A DNA stretch of 64,000 nucleotides from Methylomicrobium lacus LW14 (GCF_000527095.1 NZ_AZUN01000001.1:3361501-3425500), one strand, 5' to 3'; shown: positions 1 through 9,219, counted from the stretch's first letter. Program-made: numbers and translations. Notes: generated by a model not told the origin, from the sequence alone.

Positions 1-3000
1 CCGCGCTCAGGGTCGTCGAAGTCGAAGAGGTCAGCGCGGTCGATGCGAACCTGACCAATCTGCCGGATGACTGGAAAGGCTGGCCCGCCTATCAAGTCGA
101 GTCCGGCCAGGCGATGCGCTTCAAGGTGATCCGGCGCGGCGACCCGGAACCCGAGCCGAGCCAGCTGAATCTGACGCGCAAATTGTGGCTCGATTTCGAC
201 GGGGGGGGCTACACGGTCAACGATCGAATCACCGGCAAAATGACGCGCGGCTGGCGGCTGAACGCCTTGCCCGAGATCAAGCTCGGCAAGGTCACGCTGG
301 ACGGTAGCAATCAACTGGTCACGCGCCTCGAAGGCTCCGGCAAGGAAGGGGTCGAAGTCCGGCGCGGCAGGATCGCTCTGGAGGCCGACAGCCGTTTTAC
401 CGGCGCGATCGGCGAATTGAGTGCGGTCGGCTGGGAGCCAAGTTTTCAACAGGTCAGCGCCGAGCTGAATCTGCCGCCGGGCTGGCGCCTGTTCGCGGCG
501 ACCGGCGTCGATAACGTGCCGGACAGCTGGATCGCGCGCTGGACCTTGCTCGATTTCTTTCTGGTGCTGATTTCGGCGTATGCGACCTACAAGTTGTGGA
601 CGCGGCTTTGGGGGCTGTTCGCCCTGGTGACCCTGGCGCTGATCTGGCACGAAGCCGGCGCGCCGCATTATATTTGGCTGCATATTCTGGCCGCCACCGC
701 GTTGATCCGGGTGCTGCCGGAAGGCCGCTTTCTGAATTTGATGAGCTGGTACCGGCGCGCTTCTTGGCTGGGTTTGATCCTGATCTCGGTGCCGTTCATG
801 ATCGATCAGGTGCGCATCGGACTTTATCCACAACTGGAGCGGCCTTGGCAGAACATCACCGCGCCGTCTTATCCTGTCGCCGCGCAAATGCCGGCGGCTC
901 CTGAATCGATCGCGATGAAGGAGGAAATGGCGTCCAAACGGATGCTGTCCCGGTCGAAAATGGCCGATATGGCGGGCAGTGTCGCCGAAAGCATGGGTTA
1001 TCTCGAAGACAAGGCCGCCGATTTCGAGCGCCTCGATCCGAATGCGAAGATTCAGACCGGCCCAGGCCTCCCCGACTGGCAGTGGCATAAAGTGCTGTTG
1101 ACCTGGAACGGCTCGGTCGATCCGGGGCAGTCATTGCGGCTTTGGTATTTGCCGCCCGCCTTGACTCTGCTGCTGAATTTCCTCCGCGTCGCACTGATCT
1201 CGGTGCTGGCGCTGTTGATGTTCGGCGTCGCCGAAAAATTGACTTTCCGCTTCAAGGCTTCGCCCTCGCTCATTTTGGCGTGCCTGCTGGCGCCGATGCT
1301 GTCGCTGCCGGCGCAAAAAGTCTATGCGGATTTCCCGAGCCAGGCCATGCTCGATCAACTGAAAGCCCGTCTGCTCGAAGCGCCGGACTGTCTGCCGGCC
1401 TGCGCCGAAATTGCGACGATGCAGGCGAGCTTTGGCGACAAGGACCTGCTGATCACGCTCGAAATTCATGCGCAGCAGGACGTCGCGGTGCCGCTGCCGG
1501 CCGATTCCGAGCAGTGGTTTCCGAATCAGCTGACCGTCGACGGCGCCCCGGCGCCGGGCTTGTTCCGCTCCGGCAATAGCCTCTGGCTGCATCTCGGTCG
1601 AGGCCGGCATCAAGTCGTAATGCGGGGCGTATTGCCGCAGGTCGCCAAATTCACCGTGCCGCTGCCGTTGAAGCCGCATCGGGTGGCCGCGGGCGGTACA
1701 GGCTGGGAAGTGATCGGCATCCAGGAAAACGGCATTCCGGGCGAACAGCTGCAATTCGAACGTGTGCAAAAGGCCGAGGACAAGGCGCAGGCGGCGGCCT
1801 TGACGCCTGGCGTGCTGCCCGCGTTCGTGCAGATCGAGCGCACGCTGCAATTGGGCCTGGACTGGCGCGTCTCGACCCGGATCGTTCGGGTGTCGGAGCC
1901 GAACTCGCCGGTGCTGCTGGCGGTGCCGCTGCTGCCCGGCGAGGCGGTTACCACGCCCGGCGTTCGCGTTCGGGACGGCAAGGCGGAGGTGAACATGGCG
2001 GCCGGGCAAACGGTCATGGAGTGGTCATCGACGCTCGAAAAAAAGGACAAGATCGAGCTGGCCGCCGCACAGACCGAGCAATGGGTCGAGATTTTCAAGG
2101 CCGACGTGAGTCCGGTCTGGCACATCGAAACCGCCGGCATTGCGATGATGTACCTGAATCACGAACAACGCTGGCTGCCCGAATGGCGGCCCTGGCCCGG
2201 CGAAAAAGTCCTGTTGACGATCTCGCGCCCCGAGGCGGTCGAAGGCCAGACGCTGACGATCGACAAAAGCCGGCTGGCGCTTATGCCCGGCCAGCGCACC
2301 CGCGATGCGGAACTCGCGTTCAGCATCCGCAGTTCGCAGGGCGGTCAGCATACGCTGATCCTGCCGGAGGGGGCGGAACTGCAAACGGTCGCGATCGACG
2401 GCCGGCAACAGCCGTTGCGCCTGGAAGGGCGCAAGCTGGCGCTGCCGATCAAGCCGGGGCTGCAAAATGTCGCGCTGCATTGGCTGGAATCGCAGCCGGT
2501 TTCCGGCAAGGTCACGACTCCCGCGGTCGATTTGGGCGCGGACAGCGTGAATGCCAGCCTGAACATCAGCCTCGGCGAAGACCGCTGGGTGTTATGGGTG
2601 CACGGCCCGAAAATGGGGCCGGCGGTGTTGTTTTGGGGGGTGTTGATCGTGATCGTGCTGCTGTCATGGGGGCTTGGCAAAATTCCGCTGACGCCGCTGA
2701 AACATTGGCAATGGTTTTTGTTGCTGATAGGGCTCAGTCAAATCCCTATCGAGACTGCACTGATCGTGATCGCTTGGCTGATGCTGCTCGGCTGGCGCGG
2801 CGGAAAAGCCGCCGACGACATCCGCTATTTCAACGGCCTGCAAGTCTTGCTTGGCGGCCTGACCCTGTTGTCGCTGGCGGTGTTGTTCTTCGCGGTCTCG
2901 CACGGCCTGCTGAATGCGCCGGACATGCTGATCACCGGCAACCAGTCCTCGCCGTATTCGCTGAACTGGTACCAGGACAGGAGCGCCGCGCTGTTGCCGC

Positions 3001-3194
3001 AAGCGACCGTCATTTCGGTGCCGCTGAAGGTTTACCGCCTGCTGATGCTGGCCTGGTCTTTGTGGCTGGCGGTGTCGTTGCTGAATTGGCTGAAGTGGGG
3101 CTGGGGCTGTTTTTCGAGCCATGGTTTATGGAAGAAGAGCCCGCCTAAAAAAGACAAGGAAGCCGATCAAACCGAAGCGGAGGTCCGCAAATAA
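1..3194 (+). CDS. Large multi-domain membrane protein (5' end outside window)
   Basis: The frame is open from base 3 with no stop, so the gene starts upstream of the window; about 1063 residues are present. I do not recognise the family. The visible part starts with a soluble beta-rich region. Hydrophobic helices follow near bases 560-820 and around 1150-1300, the latter ending in a stretch resembling an internal signal sequence (LLAPMLSLPAQKVYA). A second large soluble region follows, probably periplasmic, then four hydrophobic helices near the C terminus (about 2610-3110) and a charged Lys/Glu-rich tail. This layout suggests an inner-membrane protein with two large extracytoplasmic domains. 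The next gene is separated by a remnant gene, so no operon partner downstream is visible. Function unknown. Confidence 0.8.
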   Translation, partial: ALRVVEVEEVSAVDANLTNLPDDWKGWPAYQVESGQAMRFKVIRRGDPEPEPSQLNLTRKLWLDFDGGGYTVNDRITGKMTRGWRLNALPEIKLGKVTLDGSNQLVTRLEGSGKEGVEVRRGRIALEADSRFTGAIGELSAVGWEPSFQQVSAELNLPPGWRLFAATGVDNVPDSWIARWTLLDFFLVLISAYATYKLWTRLWGLFALVTLALIWHEAGAPHYIWLHILAATALIRVLPEGRFLNLMSWYRRASWLGLILISVPFMIDQVRIGLYPQLERPWQNITAPSYPVAAQMPAAPESIAMKEEMASKRMLSRSKMADMAGSVAESMGYLEDKAADFERLDPNAKIQTGPGLPDWQWHKVLLTWNGSVDPGQSLRLWYLPPALTLLLNFLRVALISVLALLMFGVAEKLTFRFKASPSLILACLLAPMLSLPAQKVYADFPSQAMLDQLKARLLEAPDCLPACAEIATMQASFGDKDLLITLEIHAQQDVAVPLPADSEQWFPNQLTVDGAPAPGLFRSGNSLWLHLGRGRHQVVMRGVLPQVAKFTVPLPLKPHRVAAGGTGWEVIGIQENGIPGEQLQFERVQKAEDKAQAAALTPGVLPAFVQIERTLQLGLDWRVSTRIVRVSEPNSPVLLAVPLLPGEAVTTPGVRVRDGKAEVNMAAGQTVMEWSSTLEKKDKIELAAAQTEQWVEIFKADVSPVWHIETAGIAMMYLNHEQRWLPEWRPWPGEKVLLTISRPEAVEGQTLTIDKSRLALMPGQRTRDAELAFSIRSSQGGQHTLILPEGAELQTVAIDGRQQPLRLEGRKLALPIKPGLQNVALHWLESQPVSGKVTTPAVDLGADSVNASLNISLGEDRWVLWVHGPKMGPAVLFWGVLIVIVLLSWGLGKIPLTPLKHWQWFLLLIGLSQIPIETALIVIAWLMLLGWRGGKAADDIRYFNGLQVLLGGLTLLSLAVLFFAVSHGLLNAPDMLITGNQSSPYSLNWYQDRSAALLPQATVISVPLKVYRLLMLAWSLWLAVSLLNWLKWGWGCFSSHGLWKKSPPKKDKEADQTEAEVRK

Positions 3195-3263
3195 CCGAGA
3201 AAAACATTAAACCACTGACGTTACGCACGTTAATATCCACGAAAAACCCGAAAGGCACGAAAA

Positions 3264-3374
3264 ATGAATAGGGAAATTTGCTACAAAGACGCGTGTTACA
3301 AAATACAAGGTGCCGTGTTTGAGGTGTATCAGGAAACGGGTTACAGTTTTCTTGAGTCGGTTTTTCAAGAGTAA
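3264..3374 (+). pseudogene. Truncated GxxExxY-family gene remnant
   Basis: A 36-codon frame starts at an ATG and stops with a TAA that overlaps the start of the next gene. Its second half reads GAVFEVYQETGYSFLESVFQE, matching the front of GxxExxY-family proteins (small proteins of unknown function, usually about 120-130 residues). The rest of the family length, including most of the domain, is missing. The upstream bases carry the cgaaaggcacgaaaa-type text often seen ahead of such genes. I read it as a decayed copy, not a functional peptide. Confidence 0.6.
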
Positions 3375-4111
3375 TGACGATTTTTCGCTTTCAGAGGTTT
3401 TCGGTGTCCCAGCGGCAGGCGGCGATGAAAATCTGCACGGACAGCCTGCTGTTCGGCGCGATGATGCCGGTCAAGCCGATGGCTAACGTGCTCGACATCG
3501 GCGCCGGAACCGGCTTGCTGTCGCTGATCGCGGCGCAGCTCGGAGCGGACAGAATCACCGGCGTCGAATTGATGGAGGATGCTTGCCGGGAGGCGGCGGA
3601 AAATTTTGCCCGCAGCCCCTGGCCGGAACGGCTGCGGGCCGTTCGGCAGAGCATCCAGGATTTCGCGGAAAATGAAACTGGACGCTACGACCTGATTATC
3701 AGCAATCCGCCTTTTTTTGAAAGGCATTTTAATGCTGCGGAGCCGATGCGCAACGCCGCCCGGCATGATGGTCATCTGAAGCATGCCGAACTCGTCAAGA
3801 TCGCCGATCAGTTGCTCACTCAGGAAGGATGGTTTTATGTCTTGCTGCCTGGACAGGCAGTGGCCGCGTTTAATCGTCTTGCCATGCAGTCAGGTTTTCA
3901 TTTACGGCGTCAAACCGCTTTCCGGGGCTATGCGCATAGTGCGGAGAAGGTGGTCGCCTTGACATTCGGCCGTGTGCCGTTGGGTCAACCGGAATGCGAA
4001 ACGCTGACGATTTATGACGAACCGGGTATCTATTCCGTCGCCAGCCGGGCTTATTTGGAGGACTTTTTGTTGCGCTTTGCGGTGCATGAAAGCGCCGAGC
4101 ACACTGGCTGA
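3374..4111 (+). CDS. trmN6: tRNA1(Val) (adenine(37)-N6)-methyltransferase TrmN6
   Basis: A 245-residue class I SAM-dependent methyltransferase that methylates N6 of A37 in tRNA1(Val), in the cytoplasm. The N terminus (FRFQRFSVSQRQAAMKICTDSLLFGA) is characteristic of the YfiC/TrmN6 group. The SAM-binding motif VLDIGAGTGLLSL lies at about residues 38-50 and the NPPF catalytic motif of N6-adenine methylases at about 115-118 (ISNPPFFERHF). The ATG overlaps the stop of the preceding GxxExxY remnant (TAATG), so that remnant replaced whatever leader the gene had. Length is normal for the family. The gene converges with the glycine-zipper lipoprotein gene, with a 56-bp gap. Confidence 0.9.
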   Translation: MTIFRFQRFSVSQRQAAMKICTDSLLFGAMMPVKPMANVLDIGAGTGLLSLIAAQLGADRITGVELMEDACREAAENFARSPWPERLRAVRQSIQDFAENETGRYDLIISNPPFFERHFNAAEPMRNAARHDGHLKHAELVKIADQLLTQEGWFYVLLPGQAVAAFNRLAMQSGFHLRRQTAFRGYAHSAEKVVALTFGRVPLGQPECETLTIYDEPGIYSVASRAYLEDFLLRFAVHESAEHTG

Positions 4112-4167
4112 AAAGGCCGAAGGTGCTGGGCAAACACGTCCGTGCGCTTGCCCAAAACCATCACGCT

Positions 4168-4563
4168 TTAGTTGACGACGCGGTGGCCGCGGTTGCGCAT
4201 ACAGGTTGCATAGGAGCGCTTGTAATCATGTTCGGCCTCGTAGCCTTGTTTGGCACCGCCGCCGAAACCGCCGGCCGCCGCACCGATTGCCGCGCCCGCA
4301 CCTGGATTGCCGGTGAAGGCGCCAACCACAGCACCGCCCGCCGCGCCGATCAAAGCGCCCGTGCCTGCGCCGATCGCGGTTTCCTTGGCCGTGCCGCCGG
4401 AGGCTTGTTTGGCGAGTTGCTCGCATTCCGCCATGTCTTGATTGATTCGATAAGCATTCGGGTCGTTGTAAGAGTCGACGGTCGGCTTCCAGCCGCCATA
4501 ACTGTAACAACCGGTGAGCAAGGCGCTGCCGATGATGGCCATGCTTAAAGCTGATTTTTTCAT
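4168..4563 (-). CDS. Glycine-zipper outer-membrane lipoprotein
   Basis: A 131-residue lipoprotein. The signal peptide ends in a lipobox (SALLTGC, acylated Cys at residue 19). A mature spacer leads to a Gly/Ala-rich glycine-zipper segment at about residues 62-108 (GAGTGALIGAAGGAVVGAF...GAAIGAAAGGFGGG), then a short Cys-containing tail (YATCMRNRGH). Glycine-zipper lipoproteins of this size sit in the outer membrane or periplasm; their molecular role is generally unknown. The gene is monocistronic, between trmN6 (convergent) and ybbP (same strand, upstream gap about 90 bp on the 3' side). Confidence 0.75.
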   Translation of the reverse strand: MKKSALSMAIIGSALLTGCYSYGGWKPTVDSYNDPNAYRINQDMAECEQLAKQASGGTAKETAIGAGTGALIGAAGGAVVGAFTGNPGAGAAIGAAAGGFGGGAKQGYEAEHDYKRSYATCMRNRGHRVVN

Positions 4564-4656
4564 GTGTAAACCTTCTGTGTTGTAGCTAAGTAATGAAAAG
4601 TGTAGCTGATCTTTGATGAATAACGGATGAATGGGGTTGATCTTAAACCGCTAAAA

Positions 4657-7140
4657 TTATAACTCTCTTAATACCCGTAGCGGCGGTTTGTTGGTTACCC
4701 GCCGCAGCCCCCAGAGTCCCGATAAGACGACGACAGTCGCGCTAAGCCACGGGGCGGTCAGCCATAATTCCAGGTGCGGATGAAACGGGATGTGCATGAC
4801 CTGCCGGTAAAGGGCATAACTGAGCAATTCCGCGATCAGCACACCGGTCAACCCTGAGATGGCGCCGAGGCAAAAAAATTCAATGGCCTGAATTTTTCTG
4901 AGGAACGCGCGCGAGGCGCCGAAGGTTCGGAGCAGCGCGTTTTCATGGATGCGTTGATCCAGCGAACTGTACACCGCCGCGAACAAGACCGTCAATGCGG
5001 CCAGCAAGGCCAGATAAAACAGATAATTGACGGCCTGAGTCAATTGCCGGAACACGGTCTGCAATTGCCGCAGAATCCGGTCGACTTCGAGGATCGACAT
5101 GCCCGGAAATTCTTTCGCCAGCGCGTTCAACGCGTTTTTATTCGTCTCATCCAGATAAAAACTGGTCATCAGCGTATGCGGGTAGGCTTCGAGCGTGCCG
5201 GGAGAGAAAATCATGTAAAAGTTCGGTTTCATCGATTCCCAGCGCAGCGCCCGCAGATTGGCGACCGTCGCCACGAACTGCTGGCCGCCGCTGCTGAAGG
5301 TCAGGCGGTCACCCAATTTGATTTTCAGGCTGTCCGCGAGCTTCTGTTCGACCGATACCAAACCCGGCGCGGCTTGATTCCACCAGGAGCCGGCCTCGAT
5401 CGTGTTTTCTTCCGGCAGCTCCAGGCTCCAGGTCAGGTTCAACTCGCGGTGCGTGGCGCGCTCGCCCTGCGAATCCTTGGTGACGATCTGTTGCACCGGC
5501 GTTTGGTTGATATGTGTCAGTCTGCCCCTGACGAGTGGATAAAACGGGCTGCTCTGGATGCCCTTGTCCTGCAAGGACTGTTTAAAATGTGTCAGCTGAT
5601 CCGGAAAAATATTCAGCGCAAAATGATTCGGCGCCTTTTCCGGCAGTTGTTCACGCCAGGTGTCGATCAATTCATTGCGAATGATCAAACTTAACAAAAT
5701 CGCCGCCAGCGTGACGCCGAACGCGAGGATCTGGCCGATGCTCGCGCGCGGCTCGCGCAAAATGCCCTGCCAGCCGAAACGCCAGCTCAACGGCATGCGG
5801 GGCTGTGCTTTCCGAATCGCGGACAGCAAGCCAAGGATCAGCAAGGCGAGCAGCAGCAAAGCGCCGAGCGTGACGCCTGTGACGATCGCGGTCATTTGGG
5901 CGTCGCCGGTGTAGCGCCAGACCAGGGCGCAGATGAGCGTCAGCGCCAGTCCGTAAACCAGCCAGGCGCTGCTCGGCAAGGGTTCCAGTTCGTGACGCAG
6001 TACCCTGAGCGGCGGCACCTGTTTCAGGCGCAGGATCGGCGGCAGCGCAAAGCCGAACAAAATCGTCAGGCCGGTGCAGACGCCGAACACGAGCGCCATG
6101 AGGCCCGGCTGCGGCAGTTGCGCGGGCAGCAGCGAGCGCAACAACAGGAATAAGCCCTCCTGCAGCAGCCAGCCGAGACCGCAGCCCAGGGCGCCGACCA
6201 CCACGCCGAGTACCGCGAATTGCGCGCAATAGAGCCTGAGTATTTCGCGCTGCGTGCAGCCGAGGCAACGGAGCAGGGCGGACGCATCGAAATGGCGTTC
6301 GCTGTAGCGCCGCGCCGCCATCGCGATCGCGACGCCGGCGATGATCACCACGATGATGCTCGATAGACCTAAAAACTGTTCCGCGCGCGTCAACGCCGAA
6401 CCGAGTTCGGGCCGGTCTTCGTGAATGTCCAGGAGGCGCTGCGACGGATTCAGTTGCGGCTTCACGAAACTCCGGAAGGAAGTCAAGGCTTGCTCATCGC
6501 CGCTGAATTGAAAGAAGCGATGCACATGGCTGCCGGGCTGGATCACCTGGGTCGCTTCGAGGTCGTTCGCGTTGATCATCACCCTGGGCGAAAAACTGTA
6601 AAAACCGCCCTGCTGATCCGGCTCATAGGTCAGAATCCGGGTGATCCTGAGTTTTTTCTCGCCGACTGCCAAGGGATCGCCGAAATTCAGTTTCAACGCG
6701 GACAGGATGCGCCGCTCGACCCAGGCTTCGCCGCTTTCAGGGCCGTGACTGACGACCGTTTCGGCGGGATGTTCGGCATCGGCGATTTTCAACTGGCCGC
6801 GTAGCGGGTAGGCGGCGCTGACCGCCTTTACGCTGGCCAGCAGCAGTTCGCTGTTTTCGATCAACATGCTCGAAAATTCGGTCTTCTGCGCCTCTTGCAG
6901 CCCGAGTTGCCGGGCCTTGGCCAGCCAGTCGGCAGGAATCGGATCGGCGCTTTCGATAACCAGGTCGGCTGCCAGAAATTCGGCGGTTTGCGTGGTCATC
7001 GCGCGCTGCAGGCGATCGGCAAACAGCGATGCGGTGGTCAGGCCGGTCACCGCGATCAGCAGAGCCAGCGTCAGCAGCGTCAATTCGCCGGAGCGGCTCT
7101 CGCGCCCGAGCAGGCGCAGGGCGAGTCTCAATCGGTGCAT
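4657..7140 (-). CDS. ybbP: FtsX-type ABC transporter permease YbbP
   Basis: An 827-residue inner-membrane permease of the FtsX/LolC/MacB superfamily. It has an N-terminal helix (about 20-42), a large periplasmic domain, a first helix group around residues 255-440, a second periplasmic domain, and a C-terminal FtsX domain with helices around 700-820. It pairs with the ATPase encoded immediately upstream; the two genes overlap by 13 bp. The ybbA-ybbP pair divergent from tesA is conserved in Escherichia coli and many gammaproteobacteria. It is thought to act on envelope lipids or lipoproteins, but the substrate is not established. Length and gene order match the family. Confidence 0.85.
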   Translation of the reverse strand: MHRLRLALRLLGRESRSGELTLLTLALLIAVTGLTTASLFADRLQRAMTTQTAEFLAADLVIESADPIPADWLAKARQLGLQEAQKTEFSSMLIENSELLLASVKAVSAAYPLRGQLKIADAEHPAETVVSHGPESGEAWVERRILSALKLNFGDPLAVGEKKLRITRILTYEPDQQGGFYSFSPRVMINANDLEATQVIQPGSHVHRFFQFSGDEQALTSFRSFVKPQLNPSQRLLDIHEDRPELGSALTRAEQFLGLSSIIVVIIAGVAIAMAARRYSERHFDASALLRCLGCTQREILRLYCAQFAVLGVVVGALGCGLGWLLQEGLFLLLRSLLPAQLPQPGLMALVFGVCTGLTILFGFALPPILRLKQVPPLRVLRHELEPLPSSAWLVYGLALTLICALVWRYTGDAQMTAIVTGVTLGALLLLALLILGLLSAIRKAQPRMPLSWRFGWQGILREPRASIGQILAFGVTLAAILLSLIIRNELIDTWREQLPEKAPNHFALNIFPDQLTHFKQSLQDKGIQSSPFYPLVRGRLTHINQTPVQQIVTKDSQGERATHRELNLTWSLELPEENTIEAGSWWNQAAPGLVSVEQKLADSLKIKLGDRLTFSSGGQQFVATVANLRALRWESMKPNFYMIFSPGTLEAYPHTLMTSFYLDETNKNALNALAKEFPGMSILEVDRILRQLQTVFRQLTQAVNYLFYLALLAALTVLFAAVYSSLDQRIHENALLRTFGASRAFLRKIQAIEFFCLGAISGLTGVLIAELLSYALYRQVMHIPFHPHLELWLTAPWLSATVVVLSGLWGLRRVTNKPPLRVLREL

Positions 7141-7799
7141 GTTTGTCTCCCGGCAGCGAGCTTGATCGTGCGTTCGCAGCGCTCGGCCAGCGCCGCATCG
7201 TGAGTCACCAACAGCAGTGTGGTGCGGTTTTCCCGGTTCAGTTCAAACAACAGATCGATCACGGTCGCGCCGGTCTGGCTGTCGAGGTTGCCGGTCGGCT
7301 CGTCCGCAAACAGGATCTTCGGACGGGTCGCAAACGCCCGCGCCAGCGCCACGCGCTGCTGCTCGCCGCCGGAAAGCTGCTTCGGCGTATGCGTCAAGCG
7401 CCCGGCCAGACCGACCCGGCCGAGCCATTCGCGCGCCTCGGTCTCGGCAGAGTCATCGCCTTTCAGTTCGAGCGGCAGCATCACGTTTTCGAGCGCGGTC
7501 AGGCCGGGCAGCAGTTGAAACGACTGGAACATGAAACCGATCAATTCGTTACGCAAGAGGGCGCGGCCGTCTTCGTCCAGTTGGGTCAGCGAACGGCCGG
7601 CCAGCCGGATCGAGCCCGAGCTGGGTGTGTCGAGCCCTGCCAGAAGGCCGATCAGGGTCGATTTGCCGGAGCCGGACTCGCCGGTGATCGCGACGCTTTC
7701 GCCTGCCTTGATGCGCAGATCGATCGCCGACAGGATGTGCAAAACGCCCTCCGAAGTCGTCACCGATTTACTCAGATTTTCTGTTACGATAATGTCCAT
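7128..7799 (-). CDS. ybbA: ABC transporter ATP-binding protein YbbA
   Basis: A 223-residue ATPase of the LolD/MacB type that powers the YbbP permease. Walker A (GESGSGKST), the ABC signature (LSGGEQQR), Walker B (ILFADEP) and the switch-region His (VTHD) are all present. I start it at the ATG at 7799 (MDIIVTENLSK) because LolD-like proteins begin there; a longer frame extends to 7913 but would run deep into tesA on the other strand. The start codon lies only one base from the tesA start at 7801, so the two genes share a divergent control region lying inside each other's 5' ends. Confidence 0.9.
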   Translation of the reverse strand: MDIIVTENLSKSVTTSEGVLHILSAIDLRIKAGESVAITGESGSGKSTLIGLLAGLDTPSSGSIRLAGRSLTQLDEDGRALLRNELIGFMFQSFQLLPGLTALENVMLPLELKGDDSAETEAREWLGRVGLAGRLTHTPKQLSGGEQQRVALARAFATRPKILFADEPTGNLDSQTGATVIDLLFELNRENRTTLLLVTHDAALAERCERTIKLAAGRQTCTD

Positions 7800-7800
7800 T

Positions 7801-8451
7801 ATGGATTCGTTGTGCGGGTTATTCATGTTCTTAAGATTATGCGGGTTGTTTTGTGCGGTATTGTTTTCAGTCAGTGTACGGGCCGAAACGGTCCTGGTGT
7901 TGGGCGACAGCATCAGCGCCGCTTACGGCATCGAGGTCGAGCAGGGCTGGGTGCAGGTGCTGGCGGCAAAGTTGCGAGAGGCCGGCAGTAAGGCACAGGT
8001 CCGGAATGAAAGCATCAGCGGCGAAACCAGCGCCGGCGGCCTCGCCCGCATCGATCACATCCTGAACGCGCAAAAGCCGGCCGTCATGATCATCGAACTC
8101 GGCGCGAATGACGGCTTGCGCGGCCTGTCTCCGGCCGAGCTGAAGCACAACTTGGCCGAAATGATCCGCCACAGTCAGGCCCACGGCGCCAAGGTGCTAT
8201 TGCTCAGCATGACCATTCCGCCGAATTACGGTAAACGCTATATTGATATGATTTATAATGTGTACCATGAATTATCGCGGGAAATGGCGGTGCCGGCGAT
8301 TCCGTTCATCCTTGACGACATCGCTCTGGTCAAGGAGCTGATGCAGCCGGACGGACTGCACCCGAATGCGAAAGCCCAGCCGCTGATTGCGGACAAGATT
8401 TGGCGGCACTTATTGCCTTTACTAACCCCATCATCAAAAAAAAGAGATTGA
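7801..8451 (+). CDS. tesA: Periplasmic GDSL esterase / acyl-CoA thioesterase TesA
   Basis: A 216-residue secreted SGNH hydrolase (thioesterase I / arylesterase / lysophospholipase). A signal peptide precedes the mature start near AETVLVLGDS. The four SGNH blocks are visible: GDSIS with the nucleophilic Ser, a Gly in block II, GAND with the Asn, and DGLHPN with the catalytic Asp and His. An alternative start at 7825 (MFLRLCGLF) gives a more typical signal peptide and is equally likely, because the first ATG has no good ribosome-binding site. It is divergent from ybbA, as in E. coli. A GlcG-like gene follows after 3 bp and is probably cotranscribed. Confidence 0.9.
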   Translation: MDSLCGLFMFLRLCGLFCAVLFSVSVRAETVLVLGDSISAAYGIEVEQGWVQVLAAKLREAGSKAQVRNESISGETSAGGLARIDHILNAQKPAVMIIELGANDGLRGLSPAELKHNLAEMIRHSQAHGAKVLLLSMTIPPNYGKRYIDMIYNVYHELSREMAVPAIPFILDDIALVKELMQPDGLHPNAKAQPLIADKIWRHLLPLLTPSSKKRD

Positions 8452-8454
8452 AGG

Positions 8455-8883
8455 ATGCACATACTGACGTTGGAAAAAGCCAACCTGATTATACAGACTG
8501 CGATAGCGAAGGCCAGAGAATTGAAAATGGCGCCGTTGACCGTGGTGGTGCTTGACTCTGCCGGACACTTGAAAGCGTTGCAGCGCGAAGACGGCGCCAG
8601 CATGATTCGGCAGGAAATCGCGACCGCGAAAGCCTGGGGCGCGGTCAGCATGGGCGTTTCTTCGCGAAGCCTGGCCGGTGTCGCGGTGCAGCGGCCGGAT
8701 TTCATGAATTCGCTGATCACGCTGTCGCACGGCAAGGTGATGCCGGTGCCGGGCGGCGTGCTGATCCGCGACAAGGATAATCAATTGGTCGGAGCGGTCG
8801 GCATCAGCGGCGATGTCTCCGATCAGGACGAACGCTGCGCAATCGCGGGAATCGAAGCGGCAGGGTTTGTGGCCGGAGTGTAG
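8455..8883 (+). CDS. GlcG/HbpS-family (DUF336) protein
   Basis: A 142-residue cytoplasmic protein of the GlcG/HbpS family (heme-degrading-type domain, formerly DUF336). Recognisable text includes TVVVLDSAGHLKALQREDGA, an Ala-rich middle helix (ATAKAWGAVSMG) and PVPGGVLIRD...VGAVGISGD near the C terminus. Some members bind heme or cobalamin; others accompany diol or glycolate genes. No such partner is nearby, so its ligand is unknown. It sits 3 bp after tesA, so a shared transcript is likely. Confidence 0.8.
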   Translation: MHILTLEKANLIIQTAIAKARELKMAPLTVVVLDSAGHLKALQREDGASMIRQEIATAKAWGAVSMGVSSRSLAGVAVQRPDFMNSLITLSHGKVMPVPGGVLIRDKDNQLVGAVGISGDVSDQDERCAIAGIEAAGFVAGV

Positions 8884-8988
8884 AGCCTTTCGGAATGAAC
8901 TCTGAAGTAAAGCGGCGCTGACTGGCGGTGGAAGGGGGCGGCGCCGGCCTCCGATTTGCCGAAAGATCGGACAGTCCGGTGATCGATG

Positions 8989-9007
8989 CCGCTTGCATCG
9001 CAAGCGG
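8989..9007 (-). terminator. Short perfect hairpin behind 6S RNA
   Basis: Arms CCGCTTGC and GCAAGCGG pair perfectly around a 3-base loop just beyond the 3' end of the 6S RNA gene on its strand. No U-run follows on that strand, so it may be a processing barrier or a weak terminator rather than a classic one. Confidence 0.35.
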
Positions 9008-9017
9008 GGAAGGGTAA

Positions 9018-9203
9018 TGCATCTCCCGCCTGCGCCGTAATGTATTATCGTCCTTGAACCGATGGTTCAAGTGGAGGCTGGATCGGTAAATCAGGCTTCC
9101 CGAAAAGTACGGGCATGCTCACCATTGCCGGATGTTCGCCCCCGGGGTAAATATAGGTTCAGGAAACACCCAATACATTTCGAACGCTGCAGGAGATACA
9201 GGA
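9018..9203 (-). ncRNA. ssrS: 6S RNA
   Basis: Read on the minus strand, the region behind zapA contains the hallmark blocks of gammaproteobacterial 6S RNA in order: TCCTGAACC, GGTGAGCATGC (9123 down to 9113), CGGGAAGCC, and a stem formed by CTTGAACC and GGTTCAAGG (9053-9071). The ends pair as a closing stem (TATCTCCTGC near 9199-9190 with GCGGGAGATG near 9029-9020). A TAGAAT -10 box lies at 9213-9208, just upstream of the likely 5' end. Position downstream of zapA is the conserved location. 6S RNA mimics an open promoter and binds sigma-70 RNA polymerase in stationary phase. Ends are estimated to within a few bases. Confidence 0.9.
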
Positions 9204-9219
9204 CTGTATTCTAGCGCGT

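Noticed and set aside
1131..2009. Long antisense frame (292 codons) opposite the first gene
   Set aside because: High-GC shadow of the true gene: Arg/Gln/His-rich composition and no recognisable motif.
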